A DNA stretch of 64,000 bases from Cinclus cinclus (Eukaryota; Chordata; Aves; Passeriformes; Cinclidae), in the NCBI RefSeq assembly GCF_963662255.1, contig NC_085048.1, positions 103,464,499-103,528,498 of the forward strand, written 5' to 3'. How positions within the stretch are numbered: position 1 is the first letter of the stretch; each line of letters starts with the position of its first letter. The translations under genes and the position numbers were made by a program. The notes beneath the pieces are model-generated. The model worked only from the letters and a program-made list of their open reading frames with translations, was not told the DNA's origin and did not search any database. Below are positions 1 through 10,773 of this stretch, piece by piece.

Positions 1-2629
1 AAGGACTTGAGCTGCAGCTCCCAGGAGTTCCTCTGGACATGGATGTGTACCTAATATAAGGTTATATTGCTAAAAAAAATATTTTGGCACAGTTCAGTAA
101 ATCAGGATCTTTTAGCTCTTGTGAAGATGACCTAAAATGATAATTTGAATATTGAAATATCCCCTGAATAAAGTCAATTTTATAGGAAAGGATGTTTGCT
201 GGTTTTTTTTATTGAATTATTTTTTTATTAGGTCCAGTACAGTGGAAATTCCTCTTGTTGGATTCCAGAGTTTCTTGGCATGGAGAATCTCCACTGAAAT
301 TAGTAATGGGGTGGTCACAGCGTATGTTTCATTAAAAGATTTTCCTTAACCAGACCCCATCTTATGGTTTCAGTGTTCTCTGGAACACACTTAACTAATG
401 AAACTTAAATGGAAGTGGTGCTCATTTAATTTAGATTATATTCTCTATTTTGTCTAAAATACATTTTTAATTGCACTATTTCTGGGGAGCTAATGAGGGG
501 AAAAACTTGTTTCTGAGAAATTGAATCGCAGCTGTAGTTGCAGATAAGGCTGACATTCCCTTCTTAGAAAGAAGCAATCAATGCTGAATGTATCAGGTGA
601 GTTCATTTCTCTTGCTCTGCTTTAATAGCTTATAAAGAAGATTGATTAAGTTCTTGTCTGATAGATCAATAAAGGAATGAAAGTTTTCTTTCCCTCCTTC
701 AAGCATGGGTTTGGCATCTGCTGGGGAGTGTAGGAACTGAAGATGAGTGATGCTAACTTGGGAAAAAATCCCAAAAACTGGGATTCCATGAATCTCATTC
801 CTATCCTACTGCTTACACAGCACAGGAAACAGTAGCCATGGCATTCACAGGGAGTGACCATCCAGCTGGATTCCTTTTGGCACACCTCTCAACTGTGTTT
901 TCACATCATTATGCTTTGGTGCAAAGTCAGATTTCATAGATTGAGCTACCAGTAGTTTTTGGGTTTATAGCCTTGATAATGCAAGCTTAAAGCACCTGGC
1001 CTCTTAATTCTCCTAATTTCCATTCAGGCAGGGCAACCAATGCTTTTATGGTCTTTGGAAACTTCAAAAATCGTAGCTTTCAAAATGGGAATTTAAGAGA
1101 GTGTCAGTACAGGGGTTTTGATGCTTCAAGTTGTTTAGGTTGGGAATGGCAAGAAAGTATCCCTAAATCTGAATTTCCAGGTAAATCAATGTATTTGCAC
1201 TTGACTTTTTTTTTTTTTTACTTCCTCTTGCAGTGCTTTTCAGTCTTCTTTTCAGTCTTCAGTTTGTGGAATGTAAAACAATGTGAGGATGAAGGGAAAC
1301 AGGAACTATAAAGTGTAGCATTTGTGACAGTAGCAATGTCACAGCTATGAGAAATTAAAGAAGTAACATAACATTAGTATTTTATTTGCACATATAAACA
1401 CTTCAGTATCTTCTATGGTGGCCCATGTTTTTTATTTACTTCTGTTGTTGACTTTTATGGTTGTGTCCCACACCTGAGCAGAGTCTGCAGGTCTGGAGCT
1501 GCCTTTGCAGAGGAGACATCCCTCTTTAGCAGAACGTAAAAGTGAGAGACAAGTTCAGCATTTACCTCATTTGAATAAGCTGAAGCCCAGATATTGCTTG
1601 TATCTGAGAAAAGATAGTCAACACATGTACTGTGGAGACATCCAGGATGCTAATTAGCTGCAGACAGAGCTGCACAGTTCTCATCTCTTTATATAAATAC
1701 ACAGAGACGTGTGGGTTTTTTTTTTTTTGGTTTTTTTTTTTTTTTTTTTGGTTTTTTTTTTTTGTTTCAAGCAGAGTTATTTAAAGAACTCCATACGTGG
1801 TACAAAATCCAGAGATGAAATCTGGCAAAAGCAGTGTCTTTCTTGTAAATTACTGATGCTTTGTTACTGTTACTACAGTACATATTAAAATTTAATCTTA
1901 TTGATTTGTTACTGATTTTTGTTAATAGTGAAGTTTCTTGATACAGTGTGAGAGGTTGCTTGTGTCAGAAATTTCAGTTAGATCTCTAAATAACTGATTG
2001 TATAGACTGTCAACTTCTGTCTTTTCAAATTAACTTTCACATCTGAAGTCCTGAGTGTTCATCTGCACCAAGTAGCTTTGGCCAGGCTTTTCTCCACCCA
2101 ACAGTGACATGCAAACATGGAAAGGAGATGTTACAAAGGAGGAGTGTTTTCCCTATTCTCCTCTGGATTTTCAATAGTTTTTCCTAATTTTAAAGAGAGG
2201 ATTCTGTTTGGTGAGAATCTGCCTTTCTTTTTATGCTTATTTAAAAATTAAAATGGCATAATCCTAGGCAGACAATTTTTTGTAATTTTGCAAAAGAAAT
2301 GGTGTCTGATAGAGAAGTTGGTCTTCGCAGATATCCTGTATTACTAGAGAGAGATACAACTCTCTTGAGGTTCATTATGAGAGCAAGAATAAAGGTGGTC
2401 ATATCCCATCTGCAGGTCTTCAGTCATGGGTTTGAATTTGTATGTGACTGGAGTTTTAATACAATAATAAAATCAATTGGTGATATTCATTCTTTGGTAA
2501 TCATGAGACAAAACCACTGTGCATTACACAATTCCAAAATGGAATCCAGTGACACATGCTATGGAACTTTCATTATCACAGTTTGCTGTTGTTAGAAGCT
2601 GTGGTATTTCCTTTTTTTTTTTTTTCCAG
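1..2629. other. Single-copy AT-rich non-coding DNA
   Basis: No recognisable gene. The longest ATG frames are 98 codons (2299-2595, +) and 87 codons (1048-1311, +); neither has a domain or composition I recognise. The segment contains T tracts at 1206-1219 and 2612-2625 and an interrupted T tract at 1715-1763. Several splice-like sites occur, such as a strong acceptor after 1219-1233, but no convincing exon chain. Intron or intergenic DNA is the simplest reading. Confidence 0.6.
1711..1768. repeat. Interrupted poly-T tract (T/GG)
   Basis: Three long T runs are separated by GG dinucleotides (GG at 1729-1730 and 1750-1751), with a TTTG ending. This low-complexity tract could be an eroded poly-A tail of a minus-strand retroposed sequence or a slippage product. 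No adjacent element is recognisable, so it is recorded only as a simple repeat. Confidence 0.9.
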
Positions 2630-2670
2630 AGAAAATTAAGCTTTATATTTCAACCAAGTATTTGAACACA
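2630..2670 (+). other. Possible 41-nt exon (weak candidate)
   Basis: A T14 tract leads into TTCCAG at 2624-2629, a strong 3' splice site. The segment ends with ACA before GTAAGA at 2671, a good 5' splice site. One of three phases is open and reads KIKLYISTKYLNT. The base composition is as AT-rich as the flanks and no protein family is recognised. A chance pairing of splice words is likely. Confidence 0.1.
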
Positions 2671-4273
2671 GTAAGAGTAACATCTGTTGCACAGAAATGC
2701 AATTTTCAAAGTTATTTGCATTTTCACCAATCAAGTTTGGTTTCAGGGAAAAAAAAAAAATCACACTTAATTGTATGACTAAGTGCATTGGATGCCTACA
2801 GGGTTGCATAAAAGCGTGAAGGAAAATTCTCTGTAGGGTGGCATATGGAGTGAGCTTCCTGAGGTTTGGAGTTGTGGTTTGAAGTGAGTGAGGCGTGACA
2901 GAGATGCACTGGGCCTGACTGACTCTCCTCTGGATCAGGAGCCCTGGATCAGGAGCCCTCAGTGGAGAGCCATGACTTGTCAGGCCACTAAGGACAGACA
3001 CTTTTAGGTTCCTCATCATGGTGAACCAAGCTGAAGAGCTTCAGTTCGTGTTTTCAGCTGGATGGAACTGTGTTGGGAATGTGAGGTGGAGTCCCACCTC
3101 CTGCCAGCAGTTGTATTTTCAATGAGTGAAGTGCCTTCCTTCTCCTTCTTTGGCACTAAGTCATCCAAGTGTGGGAGGAATTGTCTAGTTAAGGTTGGTT
3201 ACAAGTAAATCATTGAACTGTGCCCATAAACTCCCTCTGTGGGTGCTCAAAACTGTGCAGTGCTTTGACAGACCTAGAGTCAATGTATCCAGGTCATCTC
3301 AGGAAATCACATTTCCAGTGCTGGGGTTTTTCAGGGAGGGTTGGTCAGTTGTTTTTTTTTCCATACTGCTTTTACTCATAAATTGATCTGTTTGCATTTA
3401 TTTCCATGGTTGCTTGTCTGAGCCTTTAGTTTTTCTAAGGAACCAGGATCTCCTTGGGCTCCTCACCAGGGAGAGTGCCCAGGGTGTCCAAGAATTCTTG
3501 TCATGTCTACAATTCACATAGGAAATGTACGATGTCACATCTTGGTGTTCTTCATGATGAAGTGACAACTTCAAGAAGCATTTTTCTAGTTCCCCTTGCA
3601 TAGGCCAGCTGGTTTTGTGAACACACTGGTTTGATTTTTGTTTTACCCATTTTCCATCAAGACTGTGGCTGTGTCCTGGTGCAGAACTAACCTGGGGTTT
3701 GGAGTTATTTCCTACAAATTAGAAGAGTCACATGCGCTTGATACCTTTTTACATTAGAAAACAAATGCACCTGCTAAAAATAATTTGAACAGTCCTAAAC
3801 AGAACCTGGTTGTTGAAATTCAGTCTAAATATTTTCAGTCAGTACAATGGCTGTGGTGTGACTGAGGATGTTCTTTTCCAATTGACAAGTGATTAGGAAT
3901 TTTCCAATATAATATCTTGAAGACAATGAGGGATCAACACTACATAATGTGATTTAACTTCAGAATACTTCCAAATTCTGTGGAGAATATCAAAGCATTT
4001 CTAATTTATCACTCCTTGTTTTGTTGAAATTAAAAATTGAAAGAATCTCAGCCCTTTTTTTTTATTTTCAACTGTTTGTTTTCTTGAAAAATTATTTTCT
4101 TTCTAGAAATCTTACTTTGGATTAAATTAACAATTAACAATTTCAGGTTTTGGGGTTTTAAAAAAATTACTAGATATCTTGATTGAGAATAGTTTATTTC
4201 TGACAAAATCTAAATGGGCCTGACAGCCAGCAAAGTATTTGTAATTCCCTGAGAGTGTGGGGTGTTTCAAACC
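2671..4273. other. Non-coding stretch with small duplication
   Basis: Holds an A12 run (2749-2760), a 14-bp tandem duplication near 2930 and unrecognised frames of up to 127 codons (minus, 3019 to 2636). The minus frame crosses the poly-A run as a run of phenylalanines and has no recognisable domain. Nothing else is supported. Confidence 0.6.
2930..2959. repeat. 14-bp tandem duplication
   Basis: The unit CTGGATCAGGAGCC occurs twice in direct succession (2930-2943 and 2944-2957) with no mismatch, followed by CT. This is a small replication-slippage type duplication in single-copy DNA. Confidence 0.95.
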
Positions 4274-4403
4274 ACTGAATGGTTTGGGTTGGAAGGATCA
4301 TCTCATTCCTACCCTGTGTCATGGGCAGGGACACCTTCCACTGGACCAGGTTGCTCCAAGCCCTGTCCAGCCTGGCCTTGAACACTTCCAGGGATGGAGC
4401 CGT
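4274..4403 (-). mobile_element. CR1 LINE 3'-end fragment, inverted
   Basis: The plus strand reads GAATGGTTTGGGTTGGAAGG, then CATGGGCAGGGACACCTTCC, then AGCCTGGCCTTGAACACTTC and GGGATGG. This is the reverse complement of the avian CR1 3' terminus, so the element lies on the minus strand. The copy is a short 3' remnant, as is usual for CR1. It has lost the GACCTTAAA block after GGAAGG and carries scattered substitutions, so it is old. ATG frames overlapping it on both strands are shadows of the repeat. Confidence 0.93.
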
Positions 4404-6207
4404 TGGAGTTTGTTGTTGGCCTGGCAAATATTTGCATGGCCATCTTGCAGCTCAGTCTCAGAGGAGCCTCTGACATCCTGAGAGTTCACTTGACTCTGTA
4501 GCCTGTGGTTTTCTTGCACAGCTAATTGAATTGAGTAATCAGCCAGATCTTGTATTAGATGGAAAAGGTCACTTGGGTGCTGACATCTGGGGAATGTGGT
4601 AGGATTTCAGCCTGTAGTAGTTTTCCCAAAGCTGTTTGTACCCTGGCGCATCCTCAGGGACATGTTCCCTGATACCTGAATCCCCTGGGAGTTCCAGGAA
4701 TGGTTGTGTCTGCAGAACTGTTCCCACTGGGCATCTTCTGTGTTGTTTCAGGAACCCCTCTTCTCTGGAGAGGCCTGCAGGCTTGATGCTGTGTCAGTTT
4801 AACACTGCCCTGTCTGAAAGCGTGGTTATTACTCATTGGAGTTAAACTTTGGGGTTAATTATTTGTGGTGAGCCCAGATTGCTCTGGGGGAGGTCACCCA
4901 GTGATGAGCAGCTCTCCTCTGGTGCCAGGAAAAGAACACTAAAATTAAAATAACAGCATTCAGGTAAAGCTTTGCAAGTAGATCCTCTGTACCAAACACT
5001 GCTTTGTCTTATTACTGAGGGGAGAGGCCTGTAAGAACTACTAATTGCACATTAACAAATCCCTCCTAAACCTGATCCAGAAGGCATAGACTTGCTTGGA
5101 AAGACAAGCACTCCCAACTCCCAGCTAATTGCTTGCATCAGCTCTTTTGGTTCCCTTTTAAAAGCATCCATGGGTTAGGCTAAGCTGTACAAAATCTGAC
5201 TTTGGCCCCACTCTCGAGTTTTAGTGGAAGGCCACCTCTGCCAGCTTGGAAATGCTACAAGGAAGTTCAGCAATGCACAGCATTAAGGGTGTTTGTACTC
5301 TTCATGAAGCTCCCTGAAATGGGCACACATGTTTAACTTCCTGCACTGTGAGTAATCCCATTGACTTCCATGAGTGCTCATTCCTGAAGATTCAGTTTAT
5401 ATGCAAGTCTTGCCACTCGTGGTGCATCAGACGCCTGCTTTTAACAGCTCCTTTGAAAGTTAATAGAGCTGGACTTTGAACTTCACAGTTATAATTCTCT
5501 GCATTAGCTTGGGCAACCCCAAGGATGCTGAAAGTGATGGCCAGAGACTTACTGGAGTGAAGACAAAATGCTGAGAACAAGGCAAGAAACATGCCTTTTT
5601 TTTCCTGGAAAAAACAGGCTTTATTCTTTCCAGTAACTGCTACAAGGGAAAATTGGTCTCAAATCATCTCAGACTTGGGCCCAATTCTGCCACCTTTTAC
5701 TAAACTCCTTTTGGCTTTAATCAGAACAAGATTGGGCTAACTGCATAATTTCCATGCTGCTTTACTGTGAAATGATTTCCTTATTTTAAAAATTGAATCT
5801 TCACTTAAAGGTGCAGCATGTATTCTTTTTCTATCCTAAATATCTGCACTCCTTCCATAAGTAAAATGCATTAGGAGACTTTTTGAGATTTGCTTGTGTG
5901 AGCACAGCAGCAAGGCCTGAGCTGTGATACACAGGATGCTTCAGATAAAGTGATAAAACAGTTGCAGAGTCCAGGAATATCTTAGTAAATATTGAAATGA
6001 AGTACTTGCTAGTCCACGACTGTACCCACCATGTGGGATATCTCACAGCTCTTCCTAAACCTGTGTCTGAGGCTCCTTTATGCATTAAACACAACAAGGC
6101 AGTCAAAGGTGTGCATTACATTAAGATAACATTCTTTCAGGGTCACTGGAGGCATCTGGCTGTGCCTTGTATTTCTGCCTGCTTCCAAGACATTTATCTT
6201 GCAGGAA

Positions 6208-6210
<3 letters not shown>
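4404..6210. other. Non-coding stretch, no gene seen
   Basis: Only short ATG frames (up to 105 codons, and these run into the GT repeat). Nothing in the segment resembles a known protein, RNA gene or interspersed repeat that I can name. The base composition is mildly richer in GC around 4550-4800. Confidence 0.6.

Positions 6211-6256
<46 letters not shown>
6211..6256. repeat. (GT)23 microsatellite
   Basis: An uninterrupted GT dinucleotide array of 23 units, followed by TTGTTTGTTC. Overlapping frames that translate to alternating Cys-Val are artefacts of the array. Arrays of this length are usually length-polymorphic and can adopt Z-DNA. Confidence 0.98.
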
Positions 6257-6259
<3 letters not shown>

Positions 6260-8706
6260 TTTGTTCTGTTACCTAATCATAAAGTGGCATTTAAAAATAG
6301 GTCTCTCCTATTAGCTGATGAGGTTGGCTGGCTGGATGTGCAGCTGCCTGGGGCTGGCAAATACATGGCACCTTTGCAGCTGGGGAGCTCTGGACTGCAG
6401 TGGGGGAGCGGGAGGCTGTTTGGTGGGTCTTGGATGCAGGACATGCCACCTGGATCTGCAGGGCCATGCTATGGACAGTGCTTCAAAACCAACACCTTGG
6501 CCACAGGGTTATCAGATGGGCCTGTGACTTGCTGGGCATCATTCTTGTTGGCCCAGGATATATTCAGCACCACCAGCAGCAAGGTAGCTGCAGAAATGCT
6601 CTACTTACTCCCTCTTCCCCTACTTACTGAAGTGTTATTCCCCTGATCAAAGCCTGGCTGTTTGGGCTTACTCAGAATGCTAATTTTAGGAGAACCTCAT
6701 GTCCTCTTTAAGAGTTGTTTTTCAGCTACAACCAACCTCAGTTAATGAATCCAAGATGACAAGTGCCTGGAAGAAAAATTCTGCTTTCAGGTCCCTCAAA
6801 TGCACTTCCCAACTCATTTTTAGGGTCACTGGGATGGGACTGGTGTGCACCACATTTTTTGTCTTTTTAATCCACCAAAGATGTTTAAAATACAGACAGG
6901 CAAAGTATCCGGTCACTTCACAGTCAGTGAAGTCAGTACAGAGAGGGGGCAAGAAGTCTGAAGTGCCCTTTTCCCTCTTCAACTGTCCCTGGGTGGGGGA
7001 CACTGGCACAACAGTGTCACTGATACTGCCTGGCAGGTTCTGCCAGGTTCTGAATACCTGGATAGCAGGGGAAGGAAACAGAGGCAGATGAGAATGTGTA
7101 TCTGGCAAAAGAGAAGATTTATTTGAGAGAGATGTCTGAATAGGATACTGAGATGTGCTCTCTGTGCACTGCTGCATGCAGAGAGCTGAGGAGGGGGACC
7201 TGACTGAGACATGGGGCAAAGATGATGGAAGTCTGAGGTTTTTCCTTTCAAAAAGACAAGACTCAAAGTAGCTTTGTAAATTCACAGTAATCTGTCACAG
7301 AAAGGGGAAATTTCGCTTGAGAATTCTCTGTTTAGCAAAATGGGTTCGTTTTTTGGAAGGCTTTAAAATAGGCTACATTAGAGTTTAGAGCCTTTTAAGA
7401 TCCTCTCATCCCTGGTTTTGAGATGCATACAGTTTTTATTCCTGAAGCTTGCACATTTTAGCAACACTAGCTTTTAATTCATTATACGGCAGTATGGAGC
7501 TGTTGAGAGAGACATAGCAGCTTGATTCATTTGAAATCCTAGGACAAATAGGCTTTAAAAAGCAACTGCATTCATTCTGACACTAATTATGTGTCTTTCC
7601 CACATGTCGTAGTATCTTGTGTCACAAATTGCTCTCATTTGCTACTCAGTGCAGAATGTCTGAGAGATGATGAGTGCAAAACGATGTGCTTAAAGCAGGT
7701 GTAGGACAGGTCTAAAACCTATGAAGAGTCTGGGAGCAGGACAAAAAGAAACTTCATGCCAAAGGGATAAAAAATAAAAGAAAATAAATCATTAAGTGGG
7801 TATTAATTTTTGCTAGATTTTAGTTGCAATTTTGCAGTATGTAAAATATGCTGCTACACGCCCAGCAAACAAAAAAAAGAAAAATGTTGGTGACCCAGTG
7901 AGCACCTTTCAGGCACGTGTATATATACCCTTCCAGAGCAAGGGTAGAAGCTACGCTGAGTGCAGAGACACTTTTCCATGTATATGAATGCAAAGGATTT
8001 GATGTATTTAAGTGAATTAGAAAAACCTCGTGTTACTGAGCGCTTGTTGCTGGATAATGGACAAGACTGGTATTGCTCTTGTGTAACTAATCCTGTAATA
8101 GTGTCACAGGTTATTTGGTACCAACTGGTGTTTCTGTTCTCCTCGGATAAAGAGCACCCTTCCCAGCTCAGAAATTAGAAGTTGACAAAAGCAACATGAG
8201 CCAAAATAAATCATTAAGACCAAAGATGTCTTATTTTTAATTTTAGATAAACTGCTTCTGTTTCTTGCTAGAGGCAGAGGCATCCTCATCGTGTCCAAGA
8301 GTTTGAAGCAGCAAATGTCTTTTCACCTGTGCTGCAGTATTCAAAGCTGGCATGCCTTCCACGTAATGCAGTTTGACAGTTCATTTGAAATAAATGTGCC
8401 GATAACCCTTAAAAGTGGTAATAAAATACTCTTTGCTCTACTGTACAGATGATTAATACCACTAAAATAATTAAATTCCATTAGGCTGGGGTTCACATAC
8501 CCAAGGAATTGGTGCCAGGATTTAGCAGATCTCTAGCGAGGATGAAAGACTAATGCCTTTTAAAGCAATGTTTCACAAGTAAAATCCCAGGAAAGTCTAT
8601 ATTAACTTAGGACATCTGCTTGTTGTGATTGTTTGAGCTATTGATGCATTGGATCATTAGCAGGGGACTATGAACTACTGTTTTCCTGTTGACAGGGATC
8701 TCTCAC
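6257..8706. other. Non-coding stretch with the longest spurious frame
   Basis: Contains the longest ATG frame of the window (187 codons, minus, 7285 to 6722), overlapped on the plus strand by a 130-codon frame (6699-7091). The minus product is Ser/Thr/Pro-rich at its start, with no signal peptide, domain or repeat that I recognise, and no promoter or splice context supports it. The 6320-6620 part is relatively GC-rich and could be a decayed repeat, but I cannot name one. Confidence 0.5.
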
Positions 8707-8723
8707 CAGGAGCTGCGAGGTTT
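8707..8723 (-). other. Possible 17-nt microexon with very strong acceptor
   Basis: On the minus strand an almost pure pyrimidine tract of about 30 nt (plus 8726-8755) ends in TTTGCAG. It is followed by 17 nt and then CTG before GTGAGAGA, a good donor. Two phases give short open peptides (for example NLAAP). The 3' splice site is among the best in the window. The exon is very short and not a multiple of three, so the call is weak. Confidence 0.12.
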
Positions 8724-10290
8724 CTGCAAAGGGAGGAAAAGCAGAGGAGGGCAGCCAAGCTGGGGCTGTTGCCTGAGCTTTGACTTACAGAATTATTGCT
8801 AACTGTACACTCTCTGATGGTAGGAAACAGCATTTTGCCCCCAGCCATTTTTCTCAAGATCAGAGCCAAAGTAACTCTGTCTCCTGCTGTTTTGTAGCTG
8901 TAGATTCTTAAAGAGTGGCATTATTGTAGTCGATGAACAGTTTGCCCCCGTTCAGATGGCTGTAGTAATGACCCACAGGGGAGGCAGTGCTTAGGCGCTG
9001 CTGACAATGTGACCAGGTGCTGCAACATAAGCATTTCATTAAATATTGAAGCAGTGGTTTTCAGTTACAGTGGCAAAAAGGAAATTTGGGCTATGTCCAA
9101 ATATGCGACTATTTTTTTCTTCTTTCAACCTTTTCTAATCACATTGCTTTTTTTGTGTGACCTTTCTCCTGCTAATTAGCTGCTGCCTTGAGAAGCATTG
9201 TGGGTAATATATCCAAGGTAATCCAACATTCCACTTTACACCGTGGTAATCATTCTTAATGTATTAATGATTTATTTACAGTATGGTTTTTTTGTGAACT
9301 TAAAACATGCAAACCACAAAAAAACACCCCAATCTTTGTTTTTTACTGTACTTCAAACAAATCTACTCTGAAAAATGTAAATAACTTGGATTTCTGTTTG
9401 AAGTGACAACAAAAAAAGATTTGCACTGCAACCTGTTTCACTTCAATATGATGTAGTCATGTAGGAAGCGAGTGTTGTCAGCAGCTGCAGGAGAAGTCTA
9501 AAGGCTCAATCCTGAGATCCTCCTGGGTGTAATGCCTGGGTGTTGTAAAATTGGTTACTCCTCACGACTGTGGTAGATAATATTCGATGACGTACAGTGC
9601 CTGCTGCTACTTCTGCCCATAGATCTGAGTGTGGGATCAAACGCCACCTTTGGCTAAAATCCAAGGACATATTATATTCTAATTAAATGTAGCCATTCTT
9701 TGAATGTGGCAGCATGTTTTGAAAACAGAAAATACCACAAATAACTTATCAAAATCATCAAGAAAGGTGCGTACATTCCTAGGAGCTGTATAATAAGATG
9801 TGCTGCACTATATATGCTCTAGAATATTTGCTAAACAAGCTGGCACTTTTCATGTTCATTATGCTACCTCTGTTATTATTAATTATTGATTATGAAATTA
9901 TACATAACATTAAATCACTTAGAAGTGCAATAGTTTAATTTTTAAAATATTTCTATTCTTTGCCATGCACAAATACATTCAGTACAAATTGTTCCTATAA
10001 GTATGATCCTTCCTGCCTGTCAGAGGTTTTTTTTGTAGCCTAAAAATTGTTCACCAAGATTCAGGTGCAAAAACAGACAGAAAAATATTTTAGGGAAAAA
10101 AATGATATTGCTCTACTAAGGCCTGTGTTTTACGCATGCACTGATAGAGATTTGAGTAAACAGGTGCTGTTCAAAGTTACAACTGGTTGTGTTCTAATTC
10201 TAACACTTGATATGGTGAGATTTTCTTTTCCTCTCTGAAAAAGTAGTTTAAATTATTCTAAGGCCATAGTCCATTTTTTTCCTCCTTTTC
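8724..10290. other. Non-coding stretch with TAAT-rich block
   Basis: No frame longer than about 64 codons and no interspersed repeat recognised. The 9090-9300 part is described separately because of its homeodomain-type words. The remainder is AT-rich single-copy sequence. Confidence 0.6.
9090..9300. promoter_or_regulatory. Candidate enhancer-like block
   Basis: A dense set of homeodomain-type words is visible. GCTAATTAGC at 9171-9180 is a perfect 10-bp palindrome, TAATCC at about 9219 is an OTX/PITX-type core, and TTAATGTATTAATGA lies near 9257. The block lacks simple repeats. In birds and mammals, dispersed enhancers of developmental genes often look like this. Conservation cannot be assessed here, so function is inference. 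Confidence 0.2.
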
Positions 10291-10342
10291 TTTTAAAGGA
10301 GCTTATTTCTTCTGTCTTTTAAAGGAGCTTATTTCTTCTGTC
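10291..10342. repeat. 26-bp tandem duplication
   Basis: A 26-bp unit beginning TTTTAAAGGAGC and ending TTCTGTC occurs twice without mismatch (10291-10316, 10317-10342). It is followed by a degenerate start of a third copy (TTGTAAAG). The perfect identity points to a recent slippage or microduplication. Confidence 0.95.
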
Positions 10343-10684
10343 TTGTAAAGATTTTTGCTTTTTTTAGAAAGGGAAAATACTACTTATAAAAAAAAGAGAA
10401 AGGAGAAAGACTGCAATGTAAATATAGCAAGAAGGGAGATATCATGAAATTTTTTTAAACCATTAGCTCTTTCTTCATTACACTTGTAAGCTGCTGCTCT
10501 GGTGCTCAGTCTGGCTGGAATCACAAAGAGGAAAGGCAGCAACTGATTAAAACTGCAGGATTATGAAATGCACAAAGCAGCATCTTCTCTATGTTGGAAG
10601 GAGCATATAGACTAGGCAGTGTATGAAAATGTTTCCAGAATAACAATGTTATACTGCAGAAATTGCTGTGATTACAAATCTTAC

Positions 10685-10773
10685 CCTGTGCCCTTTGCAG
10701 AACTGGCCTAGTTCTGCACTTCCAGGAGAAGCCCCAGCTGGTGAACTGGCACCAGCCAAACCTCCAGGTATTT
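10685..10773 (-). other. Possible 89-nt minus-strand exon
   Basis: Read on the minus strand, CCCTTACAG (plus 10774-10782) precedes an 89-nt segment ending CACAGG before GTAAGA. One phase is open throughout and begins IPGGLAGASSPAGASPG, a Gly/Ala/Ser/Pro-rich stretch. The GC content is clearly above the flanks. The acceptor pyrimidine tract is short. No family is recognised, and a chance frame in a GC-richer patch is equally plausible. Confidence 0.15.

Noticed and set aside
568..596. 29-nt segment between CCCTTCTTAG and GTGAGT
   Set aside because: Splice words are good, but the length is not a multiple of three, there is no partner exon, and this falls within the expected number of chance pairs.
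6167..6646. 159-codon plus frame starting near the GT repeat
   Set aside because: Its first part is a Cys-Val run encoded by the (GT)23 microsatellite, and the rest is unrecognised.
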